A stretch of 11,506 nucleotides of DNA from Caulobacteraceae bacterium (lineage in GTDB: Bacteria > Pseudomonadota > Alphaproteobacteria > Caulobacterales > Caulobacteraceae): the NCBI GenBank assembly GCA_947456005.1, contig CANGRP010000051.1:1-11506 (forward strand). The letters are read 5' to 3'. The notes beneath the pieces are model-generated. The model was given only the letters and a program-made list of their open reading frames with translations. It had not been told where the DNA came from and did no database searches. Positions 1 through 7,266 of this stretch are shown piece after piece (within the stretch, counting starts at the first letter, position 1; the number at the start of each line of letters is the position of its first letter). Position numbers and translations under genes: made by a program.

Positions 1-1
1 G

Positions 2-2287
2 GGCGTGGTGACGGCAACTGGCGCCAATCTCGGCGCCACCACCCCGCCGGCTCCGCCTGCGGGTTGCGGCGGTCCCGGCTCGGTGGCCGCTGGCGGCTCC
101 ACCACCACCGTTCCCACCCGCGTGGCCATCACCGGCGTGGGCGGCAGCCTCGGCCAGTTCCGGGATGACGGCTCCATTGGCGCCAACTGCTCGGTCTTCA
201 ACTTCAACCCATTCAACTACTACCAGACCCCGCAGGAGCGCTGGGGCGGTTCGGCCTTCGCCACCTACCAGGTGATGGACAATGTCGAGGCCTACGCCAA
301 CCTGCTGTACTCGAAGACCAGCGTGCGCCAGCAGATCGCCCCCTCGGGCATCTTCGGCGAATCCTTCTTCGTGCCGATGAGCAACCCCTTCCTCACGGCG
401 TCCGCCCGGAACACCATCATCACCGAGGCCAACGCCGCCCGGACGGCTGGGACCCTGCTGGCCAGCAACTGGCGGGACCTGAATGCCAACGGCGTGGTCG
501 ACGTGGCCGACGATGTCAGCCTCGTGATCCGTCGCCGGACCGGCGAACTGGGCGAGCGGTCGACGACCTACCAGAACACCGCCTTCCAGTTTAACGCCGG
601 GTTCCGCGGCGAGATCCTGGACTCCTGGAACTGGGACGTGTTCGTCCAGCACGGCCAGTCCGACCGGACCAATATCGACGCCGGCTATACCAGCAAGACC
701 GCCTTCGCCACCGGCCTGGACGCCATCCCCGGCCCCGACGGTAAGCCGGTCTGCCGGTCCGGCAGCAGCTGCGTCCCGATCAACGTCTTCGGCGGGTACG
801 GCACCATCTCCGGGGCCCAGATCGGGTATGCCGGGGCCACCGCCCTGGAGCAGCAGACCTACCGCCAGACCATCTTCGGCGGCTCCATCACCGGGGCCTT
901 GGACTCCCTGAAGATCCCGACGGCGGCCCTGCCCGTCCAGTGGAGCTTCGGCGCCGAGTACCGTGAGGAAGTCGGCGAAACCGTTCCGGACGAGTGCAAG
1001 AAGCTGGCTCCCACCAGCTGCCTTGGCGGCGCCAGCGGCAACGTCCTGCCGATCAAGGGCGGGTTCGACGTCTACGAAATCTACGCCGAGACCATTGTCC
1101 CGGTCCTCAGCGACGCTCCCTTCGCCAAGTCTCTCGACATCGAGCTGGGCGCTCGCTTCGCCGACTATAACCCCTCCGGCTCGAACACGACCTGGAAGGC
1201 CGGCGTGACCTGGGAGCCGGTCGACGGCGTCCGGTTCCGCGCCATGCAGCAGCGCGCGGTTCGCGCGCCGAACGTGGGCGAACTCGCCGCTCCGGTTCGC
1301 ACTGGCCTCGCCAACGCCCTTCTTGACCCCTGCTCGGTGGCGAACGCTTCCGTGCTGGCCGGTAACGCCACCCTTCGGGCCCGGTGTATCTCAACTGGCA
1401 TGACCGCGGCGCAGGTGGGTACCGTGCAGGACATCGTGGCCGCCCAGATCACGACCTTCGAGGGCACCAACCTCCAGAAGCTGCCCAAGCCGGAGACGGC
1501 GGACACGACCACGGTCGGCCTCGTCTGGACCCCGGACTTCATCCCCGTCGACTCGCGTCCTTTCGTCTCGGTGGACTACTACAAGATCCGGGTCGAGGAC
1601 TGGATCGGCACCTTCGGCGCCCAGGAAGTCCTGGACTCCTGCTACGGTCAGGGTGTGGTCGGCCAGTGCGCCAAGATCACCCGTCTGAACGGCGACCTGG
1701 CGACCCCGGGCTCCGGCGTCATCCTGCTGACCGAGAACCTGGAGTACATTGAGAGTGAAGGCGTCGAGTTCACCGGCGGCTTCGGTCTCTCCCTGGCCGA
1801 TCTGGGCGGTGAGGAGTCCTGGGGCCGGCTGCAGGTCAGCCTTTCGGCCAACTACTACCTGACCAACGAGCGCCGGTCGGATCCGAGCCTGCCCAAGATC
1901 GACTGCCTCGGCTTCTTCGGGAACCAGTGCTTCAACCCGACCCACGAACTTCGGTTCGTCCAGCGGACCAACTGGGCCGTCGGCGACTTCAACCTGGGTT
2001 ACCAGTGGCGCTACCAGGACTCGGTGGACATTGAGCCAGTGCAGAGTGCTGGCACCTTCGCCAAGTTCCGCCAGATCGACGCCTTCCACTACCTGGACCT
2101 CAATGGCTCCTGGGCGGTGAACGATGCGGTGCGCCTCAGCGCCTCGGTGAAGAACGTCTTCAACGAAGAGCCGCCGATCGTCGGCAACGAAGCTGCTGAC
2201 ACCACGTCCAACAGCGGAAACACCCTGCCCCAGAACTACGACACCCTGGGCCGGGTCTTTGCGGTGGGCCTGAACGTCCGCTTCTAA
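2..2287 (+). CDS. TonB-dependent outer-membrane receptor, C-terminal part (5' end outside window)
   Basis: Energised outer-membrane transporter barrel that imports a bulky ligand with the TonB-ExbB-ExbD system; the ligand cannot be read from the sequence. The frame is open from the first bases, so the plug domain, TonB box and signal peptide lie upstream. Visible receptor signatures, numbered from the GTG at base 5, are alternating barrel strands throughout, the conserved R-A-V-R-A-P-N-V-G-E-L segment near 417-427, the penultimate-strand motif ending S-V-K-N-V-F-N (about 714-720) and a terminal aromatic residue (V-R-F) used by the BAM complex. Close cysteine pairs (250/256, 331/339, 443/461, 546/555, 634/642) probably form disulfides in extracellular loops. 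Residues 158-169 read like an EF-hand loop. The stop is TAA, followed by a strong terminator. The family call is secure; substrate is unknown. Confidence 0.95.
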   Translation, partial: GVVTATGANLGATTPPAPPAGCGGPGSVAAGGSTTTVPTRVAITGVGGSLGQFRDDGSIGANCSVFNFNPFNYYQTPQERWGGSAFATYQVMDNVEAYANLLYSKTSVRQQIAPSGIFGESFFVPMSNPFLTASARNTIITEANAARTAGTLLASNWRDLNANGVVDVADDVSLVIRRRTGELGERSTTYQNTAFQFNAGFRGEILDSWNWDVFVQHGQSDRTNIDAGYTSKTAFATGLDAIPGPDGKPVCRSGSSCVPINVFGGYGTISGAQIGYAGATALEQQTYRQTIFGGSITGALDSLKIPTAALPVQWSFGAEYREEVGETVPDECKKLAPTSCLGGASGNVLPIKGGFDVYEIYAETIVPVLSDAPFAKSLDIELGARFADYNPSGSNTTWKAGVTWEPVDGVRFRAMQQRAVRAPNVGELAAPVRTGLANALLDPCSVANASVLAGNATLRARCISTGMTAAQVGTVQDIVAAQITTFEGTNLQKLPKPETADTTTVGLVWTPDFIPVDSRPFVSVDYYKIRVEDWIGTFGAQEVLDSCYGQGVVGQCAKITRLNGDLATPGSGVILLTENLEYIESEGVEFTGGFGLSLADLGGEESWGRLQVSLSANYYLTNERRSDPSLPKIDCLGFFGNQCFNPTHELRFVQRTNWAVGDFNLGYQWRYQDSVDIEPVQSAGTFAKFRQIDAFHYLDLNGSWAVNDAVRLSASVKNVFNEEPPIVGNEAADTTSNSGNTLPQNYDTLGRVFAVGLNVRF

Positions 2288-2310
2288 GCCTTACGGCGAC
2301 CAACCTACTG

Positions 2311-2343
2311 GGGGGCGGCGGATCCTATCCGCCGCCCCCTTTT
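2311..2343 (+). terminator. Intrinsic terminator of the TonB receptor gene
   Basis: A perfect 13-bp GC-rich stem (2311-2323 pairing with 2327-2339) with a 3-nt loop is followed directly by TTTT at 2340-2343. It starts 23 bases after the receptor stop codon. It should separate receptor transcription from the hydroxylase gene, whose ribosome binding site begins only 8 bases after the T run. The hydroxylase would then depend on read-through or on a promoter inside the receptor gene. Confidence 0.9.
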
Positions 2344-2360
2344 GCTATCCGGAGGCGAAG

Positions 2361-3617
2361 GTGCAGGCAGTGCAGTGGGCCGAGGCGGCGCGGGCCGCAG
2401 CGCGGACAGGGCGATGGCTCGAGGCCGAGGACCTCTGGCGCAAGGTGCTGGGCGCAGACGCCCGCCGTCCCGAGGCCCTGTACAGCCTGGGGGTGCACGC
2501 CCTGCAGGCCGGTCGGATGGAAGAGTCCATCGACCTCCTGCGGCAGGCCTGCGCGGCCGCCCCGGGCGAGGCGACGGTCTGGGTCTTCCTGTCCGCCGCG
2601 CTGAGGACCGCCGGACGGCCAGAGGAGGCCTGGGAAGCCATCCAGGGCGCCCTGGTCGCCGATCCCTATTCCCTGCCCGCCCTGCTGGCCAAGGCCAGCC
2701 TTCTGGAGGAGACCTCCGGAACCGCTGCGGCGGTCGTGACCTATCGCAACGCCCTGAAGGTGGCCCCGCCCTCCCAGCACTGGCCTGCCCATCTGCGCGG
2801 GGAGCTGGAGCACGCCGCCCGCCTGGTAGAGACCGAGACAAAGGCCTACCAGGACTATCTTCTCCAAACCCTGGACGGCCTGATCCGTCAGGCCCAGCCG
2901 GCAGACCGGCCGCGCTGGCGGGAGGCTCTGTCCATCATGGCGGGCGCCAGCCGCCCCTACCTCTCCGACGCCAACCAGCTCTATGTGCCGCGGCTACCCG
3001 CAATCCCCTTCTTCGACCGGAGTCACTTCCCCTGGATCGAGGCGCTGGAGGCCAACACCGACCTGATCCGCCAGGAGCTGGAGGCGGCCCTGGAGGGTGC
3101 GCAGGGCGCGTTCACGCCCTACATCACCTATGCGCCGGGCCAGCCGGTGAACCAGTGGGGGGAGCTGAACCACTCCGATCGCTGGAGCACCCTCGACCTC
3201 TGGAAGAGCGGTTCTCCGATCGCCGGCAACCAGCAGCTCTGCCCGGGGACCACGAGGGCCCTTGCGGAGGTGGACCTGGCCCAGATCGAGGGCCTCTGCC
3301 CGAACGTCATGTTCTCGGCCCTGGCCCCGCGAACCCGCATCCCGCCCCACCACGGGGAAACCAACGCCCGGGTCATCGCCCACCTGCCGCTTGTGGTGCC
3401 TGAGAACTGCGAGTACCGCGTCGGTTTTGACCGGATCCAGTGGCGGCCGGGCGAGGTCATCGTCTTTGACGACACCCTGGAGCACGAGGCCTACAACGGC
3501 AGCGACTCCCTCCGCACCGTCCTGATCTTCGACGTTTGGAACCCGCTGCTGTCCGAGGATGACCGCGCCATCGTCCTGGCCATGGCGGCCGCAGCGCGGT
3601 CCTACGGCGGCGGCTAG
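2361..3617 (+). CDS. TPR-repeat aspartyl/asparaginyl beta-hydroxylase family protein
   Basis: 418 residues, predicted cytoplasmic 2-oxoglutarate/Fe(II) oxygenase with an N-terminal protein-binding module. Residues about 3-115 form roughly three tetratricopeptide repeats (for example the segment around W19-L-E-A-E, the Y41-S-L-G-V-H repeat start and the P88-E-E-A-W repeat). Residues about 240-395 are the aspartyl/asparaginyl beta-hydroxylase jelly roll. By alignment from memory with human AspH, H330 (in P-H-H-G-E-T-N) and H375 (in L-E-H-E) are the iron ligands and R385 the 2-oxoglutarate-binding arginine, and the D-V-W-N-P end motif is present. The usual absence of an Asp/Glu iron ligand in this family also holds here. 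The start is GTG at 2361, with GGAGG at 2351-2355. No signal peptide is seen. The target protein or small molecule is unknown; the neighbouring TonB receptor suggests an uptake-related role, which is inference. Confidence 0.85.
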   Translation: MQAVQWAEAARAAARTGRWLEAEDLWRKVLGADARRPEALYSLGVHALQAGRMEESIDLLRQACAAAPGEATVWVFLSAALRTAGRPEEAWEAIQGALVADPYSLPALLAKASLLEETSGTAAAVVTYRNALKVAPPSQHWPAHLRGELEHAARLVETETKAYQDYLLQTLDGLIRQAQPADRPRWREALSIMAGASRPYLSDANQLYVPRLPAIPFFDRSHFPWIEALEANTDLIRQELEAALEGAQGAFTPYITYAPGQPVNQWGELNHSDRWSTLDLWKSGSPIAGNQQLCPGTTRALAEVDLAQIEGLCPNVMFSALAPRTRIPPHHGETNARVIAHLPLVVPENCEYRVGFDRIQWRPGEVIVFDDTLEHEAYNGSDSLRTVLIFDVWNPLLSEDDRAIVLAMAAAARSYGGG

Positions 3618-3627
3618 AGCCTCCGGG

Positions 3628-5403
3628 TCACGGCGTGGCGGCCGGGGCCCGGACCGCCGCCGAGCCCGGCGGCATCCGGCTCCAGGCCATCTCGTCGAGA
3701 ATGGCCTGGGCCCGAGGATCCCCCAGCAGCCAGGCCGAGGCGGCGAGCGTCCGCGCCGAGGCGGCGGAGATGCCGAACAGGCGTTCAAAGGCCTCGAAGG
3801 GCGAGCCCTCCGACGCCATCCACTTCAGGCGCATCTCCTGGTTGACGCCGGACAGGGCTCGCGCGCGGTCGACCGCGTCGTAGAAGCCCCCGATCTGGTC
3901 CACCAGTCCCAGCTCCCGTGCCTGGGCGCCGGTCCAGACCCGACCCTTGGCGAGGGACTCCACCCGCTCTATGGGCATGCGGCGGCCCTCTGACACCCGG
4001 CCGATGAAGCGGGCGTATATCTGGTCCATCCAGCGACCGAAGGCCGCCCTCTGCGCCTCTGTCAGGCCCGATCCCATGGCGAAGGCGGAGGCGTAATCCG
4101 AGCCCACGCCGACCTGGCGCAGGTCCACGCCGACCCGGGCGAGGGCCTCGCCGAGGGCGATCTTGCCCCCGAAGACGCCGATGGAGCCGGTCAGTGTGGT
4201 GGGCTGGGCGACGATGGCCGAGGCGTTGGAGGAGATCCAGTAGCCGCCGGAGGCCGCGTAAGGGCCCATGGAGACCACGACGGGCTTACCCGCCGCCTTG
4301 GCCGCCTCCACGGCGCGCCGGATCTGCTCGGAGGCGGTGTCCGATCCCCCGGGCGAGTTGACCCTCAGGACGATGGCGCGGACGTCCTTGTCCTCGGTGG
4401 CGGCCCGGATGGCGTTCTCCAGGAGGTCGGAATAGATGGCGCCCTCTGCGGCGAAGGGGTTGGCCCCGCCGTCCCCGCCGGTGATGATTCCGCCCTCGGC
4501 GGTGACCACGGCGATGGCCGGACCGGTCAGGGACTTCAGGTCCCTCTGGCTGCGGGCGTAGTCGCGCAGATCCCGGAACTGGGCGTCCTTGCCGGCGCGG
4601 TCCGTCAGCTGCTTGCGGGCGGCGTCGAGGTAGTCGACCCGGTCGATCAGGTTGAGCCTCAGCGCCTCCTCGGCCATTAACGGCCCGGACTCCAGGGCCG
4701 CCTTCAGGGTTGCGGGAGACTGCCGGCGGTCGGCCGCCGCCCGGTTGAGGGCTGAGCCATAGATCGACTCCAGCATGGACTGGGTCGCCTCGCGGTGGGC
4801 GGCCGTATAGTCGGACTGGAGGTAGCCGTTGACGGCGTTCTTGAACTCCTTGCGCTGCTCGTACTCGGCGCGCACGCCGTAGCGGTCGAACAGGCGCTTC
4901 AGGAAGATGTCCTCCGAGACCAGGCCCGTGGCCTGGAGGGAGGCGCCGGGCTGCATCCAGACCTGGCCGCCGGCCGCCGCCAGCATGTAGGTCGAGGGGG
5001 TTGCGCCGGCGGGATAGACCCCCTGGCTGAAGACGATCACCGGCTTGCCGGTCTTGCGGAACCGTCGGAGCGAGTCGGCGATCTCGTCCGCTGTGGCCGG
5101 CTGCATGCCGGCCTCCGGCAGGCGGACCAGGAGGCCGCGGACATGGTCGTCGGTCTCGGCCCTCCGCAGCGTGGTCACGATCTTCAGGACCGACAGGCTG
5201 GGCTGGCCGAAGCTGGCGAAGGGATTGGTGCTGTCCTGGTCGGTGATGACCTCGCGCAGGTCCAGCTCCACCACCGTGCGCGCCGGGGTCGGTTCGGGCC
5301 CCGAGGCGCCGGCCGCGATGGCGATGAGCAGGATGGGTATGCCGACCAGGAAGAGCAGCAGGCCGGCGAAAACGCCGCACATGGTCAGGAGGAAGTGTTT
5401 CAT
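3628..5403 (-). CDS. sppA: Signal peptide peptidase SppA, 67K long form
   Basis: Membrane-bound serine protease with a Ser-Lys dyad that clears cleaved signal peptides from the inner membrane, active site on the periplasmic side. 591 residues matches the long, tandem-domain SppA of E. coli. Residues about 4-32 are one hydrophobic anchor. The N-terminal domain carries the general-base lysine K188 (in E-F-K-N-A-V, matching E. coli K209). The C-terminal domain carries the nucleophile S385 (in Y-A-A-S-G-G-Y-W, matching S409), and V-N-S-P-G-G-S (about 348-354) forms the oxyanion strand. Both catalytic residues are present, so the enzyme should be active. The ATG start has only a weak Shine-Dalgarno. 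The gene ends 10 bases from the convergent hydroxylase gene, with no hairpin between them. The C-terminal tail is Ala/Pro-rich and of no known role. Confidence 0.95.
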   Translation of the reverse strand: MKHFLLTMCGVFAGLLLFLVGIPILLIAIAAGASGPEPTPARTVVELDLREVITDQDSTNPFASFGQPSLSVLKIVTTLRRAETDDHVRGLLVRLPEAGMQPATADEIADSLRRFRKTGKPVIVFSQGVYPAGATPSTYMLAAAGGQVWMQPGASLQATGLVSEDIFLKRLFDRYGVRAEYEQRKEFKNAVNGYLQSDYTAAHREATQSMLESIYGSALNRAAADRRQSPATLKAALESGPLMAEEALRLNLIDRVDYLDAARKQLTDRAGKDAQFRDLRDYARSQRDLKSLTGPAIAVVTAEGGIITGGDGGANPFAAEGAIYSDLLENAIRAATEDKDVRAIVLRVNSPGGSDTASEQIRRAVEAAKAAGKPVVVSMGPYAASGGYWISSNASAIVAQPTTLTGSIGVFGGKIALGEALARVGVDLRQVGVGSDYASAFAMGSGLTEAQRAAFGRWMDQIYARFIGRVSEGRRMPIERVESLAKGRVWTGAQARELGLVDQIGGFYDAVDRARALSGVNQEMRLKWMASEGSPFEAFERLFGISAASARTLAASAWLLGDPRAQAILDEMAWSRMPPGSAAVRAPAATP

Positions 5404-5477
5404 TGCACGCCCGGGGAGGGATCAGGAAGTCAGACCCTATCCCGGGACGCGGCGCGCGCCAATGGACCCCGCCACGG

Positions 5478-5493
5478 TTCCGGACGGCCGGAA
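5478..5493 (-). terminator. Small hairpin after the DUF1963 gene, possible weak terminator
   Basis: TTCCGG (5478-5483) pairs with CCGGAA (5488-5493) across a 4-nt loop, starting 4 bases after the DUF1963 stop codon. No T tract follows on the minus strand, so intrinsic termination is doubtful. It lies in the 94-bp gap before sppA, where no convincing promoter was found. sppA could therefore be read from upstream. Confidence 0.25.
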
Positions 5494-5497
5494 ACCC

Positions 5498-6346
5498 TCA
5501 AAGGAACTGGGCGAGGCCGAAGACGCGCGTGAAGTCCCCGGCCCGGGCGTCGGCCTCCCGAATCCAGAAATAGAGCCGTCCGTTCTGGATCCAGTCGAAG
5601 CCTGCACCGGGATCGCTGTCGACCTGCAGGAGGAGCCGCCAGTCTCGCGCGGCCTCCAACTCCGCTGGGGTCGGATCGTCCTCGCCGACCTTGCGCAGGT
5701 CGCCGCCGTGGGCGGCGGCAACTGCGCATTGGACCTCCATGTCATCTCCCTGGAGGTTCCCGGGATAGCCGCCGATCTGGTGGGCGGGCTCGGGCGACAG
5801 GAAGCCGAGTATCGCGGCGTCCAGGGTCCGCTCCTCGTCGCGGGTCAAGCCCCTCCAGTCGATTTCGACGCGCTCATCGGCGAAGGAGGTCCGCGGCTGG
5901 AAGGTGAGGGGAAAGGGGGCGATCCGGCTGCGGGGTTTCAGGTCCGCTGGCGGCTCAGGGGGCGCAACCTCGCCCGTCTCCCAGCGGACGACGCAGGCCC
6001 CCGGCTGTTCCGGTTCGAAGTCCTGCGCGCGGGCGCCCATGTCGAGGAAGACGTGCAGTCGTCCCTCCGCCGGCAACCAGTCCGGGCCGCCGGCGGCGCG
6101 CACCTCCGCCAGGTCGATCCGGGCCAGGTGGGCCATGGGGCGCCCGCCGAACCGGGGCCAGTCGCCGGTAATCTCAGGCGCCCCTCCGAACCGGGTCTGT
6201 CCCCCGCCTCCGGGAACCAGGTGAAGGCAGGGGCGAGACTCAGCACGGATCTGGTCCAGGATGGCCTGGACCCGCTCGGTCGGCGGGAGACTCTCCCGCG
6301 GCTGGCGGGCGAAGAGCCCGCCCAGAAAACTGAAAACGCCCGCCAT
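5498..6346 (-). CDS. DUF1963 (YwqG-like) family protein, candidate immunity protein
   Basis: 282 residues from the ATG at 6346, chosen because GGGAG lies 6 bases upstream. An in-frame GTG at 6376 would add 10 residues but has a poorer ribosome site. The family signatures appear in order: G-G-x-x-R-F-G-G-A-P (about 47-57), W-P then P-M-A-H-L-A-R-I-D-L-A-E (about 63-81), G-R-L-H-V-F-L-D (about 95-102), H-Q-I-G-G-Y-P (189-195), and L-L-L-Q-V-D-S-D with G-R-L-Y-F-W-I (about 238-262). No signal peptide or membrane segment is convincing, so it is probably cytoplasmic. The biochemical function of DUF1963 is not established; the B. subtilis namesake lies near an LXG toxin locus. Here it directly follows a nuclease-like gene on the same strand with a 75-bp gap, which suggests an immunity role as inference. 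Confidence 0.85.
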   Translation of the reverse strand: MAGVFSFLGGLFARQPRESLPPTERVQAILDQIRAESRPCLHLVPGGGGQTRFGGAPEITGDWPRFGGRPMAHLARIDLAEVRAAGGPDWLPAEGRLHVFLDMGARAQDFEPEQPGACVVRWETGEVAPPEPPADLKPRSRIAPFPLTFQPRTSFADERVEIDWRGLTRDEERTLDAAILGFLSPEPAHQIGGYPGNLQGDDMEVQCAVAAAHGGDLRKVGEDDPTPAELEAARDWRLLLQVDSDPGAGFDWIQNGRLYFWIREADARAGDFTRVFGLAQFL

Positions 6347-6421
6347 TCCGGACTCCCTCGTTGATCCTACCGCCACGACCTTTCGTTCCTATTCTGTTCG
6401 AAATGCGGCGCGACGCTACCC

Positions 6422-7117
6422 TCATTTCGATTTCGCGGTCGAATTCCGGCTGGAGTTCTCGACGCTGTCGGCCGTCATGGAGGCCCCCGAGGTCGGGAAG
6501 GCCTTCTGCCAGTCGGTTGTCCCGTACCAAATGCGCCGGACGGGATCATACCGGGGCTTTCCCGCCCAACTGCCATGCAAGCGGCGGTGAACCTCCTTGG
6601 GAAGGACCTTCAGGAAGAGGTAGTGATTCCGCCAATCCTGGACAGATCGGCCCACGCCATCGAGGGGAATGGAGTGGTGGACCTCCTTTCCGGGTCCCGT
6701 AAGGCCCGCCTTCTTGATCATCTTTTGCGCTGCGCCGGCGGTCACGGACCCCTTCTTTAAGACCCCAATGCCAAGTTTCGCGGCCTTGGCGCCCTTGATC
6801 AATGGCCCTGCAGGCGTCGCATCCGCGATGGCCAGCGCGGTATTCACGCCGGCGCCGACCAGGTTTCCTTCCTGCAAGTCCGCCGCCGCCTGCCAGGCCG
6901 GCCCGACGACCGGGATCAGTGACGCTACGGGGCCTGGCTGACGAATCCTGGGCAGGCTGTCCAGGATGTCCGGGTCAGCTTCGACGAGGTCCTGTGGAGG
7001 CGCCGCGCCATAGTCTTGAGTCTCCTGCATCCTCCGGATGCGCGCCATCTCGCGATCATAAAGATCTCCCTCGGGGTCAGGGACCTCACGAGGCTGGCCC
7101 TTGGGCATCTTCGCCAA
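6422..7117 (-). CDS. Putative polymorphic-toxin-like protein with C-terminal HNH-type nuclease domain
   Basis: 231 residues. No named family is recognised with certainty. Residues 1-60 are charged and Pro-rich. Residues about 62-122 are Ala/Gly-rich and hydrophobic (around P-V-V-G-P-A-W and A-D-A-T-P-A-G), like the linker before toxin domains in Rhs/CDI-type proteins. Residues about 145-206 are a compact His-rich domain: E-V-H147-H148-S-I-P, then R-N-H165, then V-H177-R-R-L-H181-G-S-W, then a W-Y-G-T-T-D-W-Q-K end. A His-His pair followed by N-H and a later His is typical of HNH/Endonuclease VII toxins of the AHH/LHH kind. The Ser/Asn tail after 208 is low complexity. Start: TTG at 7117 with GGAG 7 bases upstream; the alternative ATG at 7108 lacks a site. 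An in-frame stop at 7136-7138 excludes a longer N-terminus, so no delivery domain is attached. The DUF1963 gene follows. Activity is unproven. Confidence 0.7.
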   Translation of the reverse strand: MAKMPKGQPREVPDPEGDLYDREMARIRRMQETQDYGAAPPQDLVEADPDILDSLPRIRQPGPVASLIPVVGPAWQAAADLQEGNLVGAGVNTALAIADATPAGPLIKGAKAAKLGIGVLKKGSVTAGAAQKMIKKAGLTGPGKEVHHSIPLDGVGRSVQDWRNHYLFLKVLPKEVHRRLHGSWAGKPRYDPVRRIWYGTTDWQKAFPTSGASMTADSVENSSRNSTAKSK

Positions 7118-7266
7118 ATCTTGCTCCGCTAAGGTTCACGCCGGATCGGGGCGGTCCCTCCGGGTCCCGATGGGTGTCTCACGGCGACCGGAGGCGGTAA
7201 AACAAAACATGAACATTTCGCGCGAGACCGGGTCTCGGGCGGTGATCGTTGGGGGCTGGGGGGAAA
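7118..7266. other. Intergenic stretch between tRNA-Pro and the nuclease-like gene
   Basis: This 149-bp gap is more A-rich than its surroundings around 7199-7216. It holds two inverted repeats: 7223-7228 with 7232-7237 (CGAGAC/GTCTCG, 3-nt loop), and 7145-7150 with 7166-7171 (ATCGGG/CCCGAT). On the minus strand the first repeat is followed at some distance by a T-rich run (revcomp of 7199-7210), so it could weakly terminate tRNA-Pro transcription. The second lies about 28 bases upstream of the TTG start and could be an operator or leader hairpin. No clear promoter for the nuclease-like gene was found, so its transcription may continue from the tRNA-Pro promoter. Confidence 0.35.

Noticed and set aside
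2342..3403. Plus-strand frame of 353 codons overlapping the TPR-hydroxylase gene
   Set aside because: Wrong frame: composition is Arg/Gly/Pro-rich with no domains, whereas the frame at 2361 has the TPRs and complete hydroxylase ligands.
4286..5380. Minus-strand frame of 364 codons inside sppA
   Set aside because: It is an alternative frame of sppA, rich in Arg/Gly/Pro, without protein family signals.
5045..6364. Long plus-strand open frame of 439 codons across sppA and the DUF1963 gene
   Set aside because: It is antisense to two well-supported genes, has no recognisable domain and a low-complexity Arg/Gly/Pro composition, as expected from high third-position GC on the opposite strand.
5404..7266. 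Direct repeat of the tRNA-Pro 3' end marking an integrated element
   Set aside because: No second copy of the T-arm and acceptor sequence was found by eye before sppA, and no integrase gene is present.
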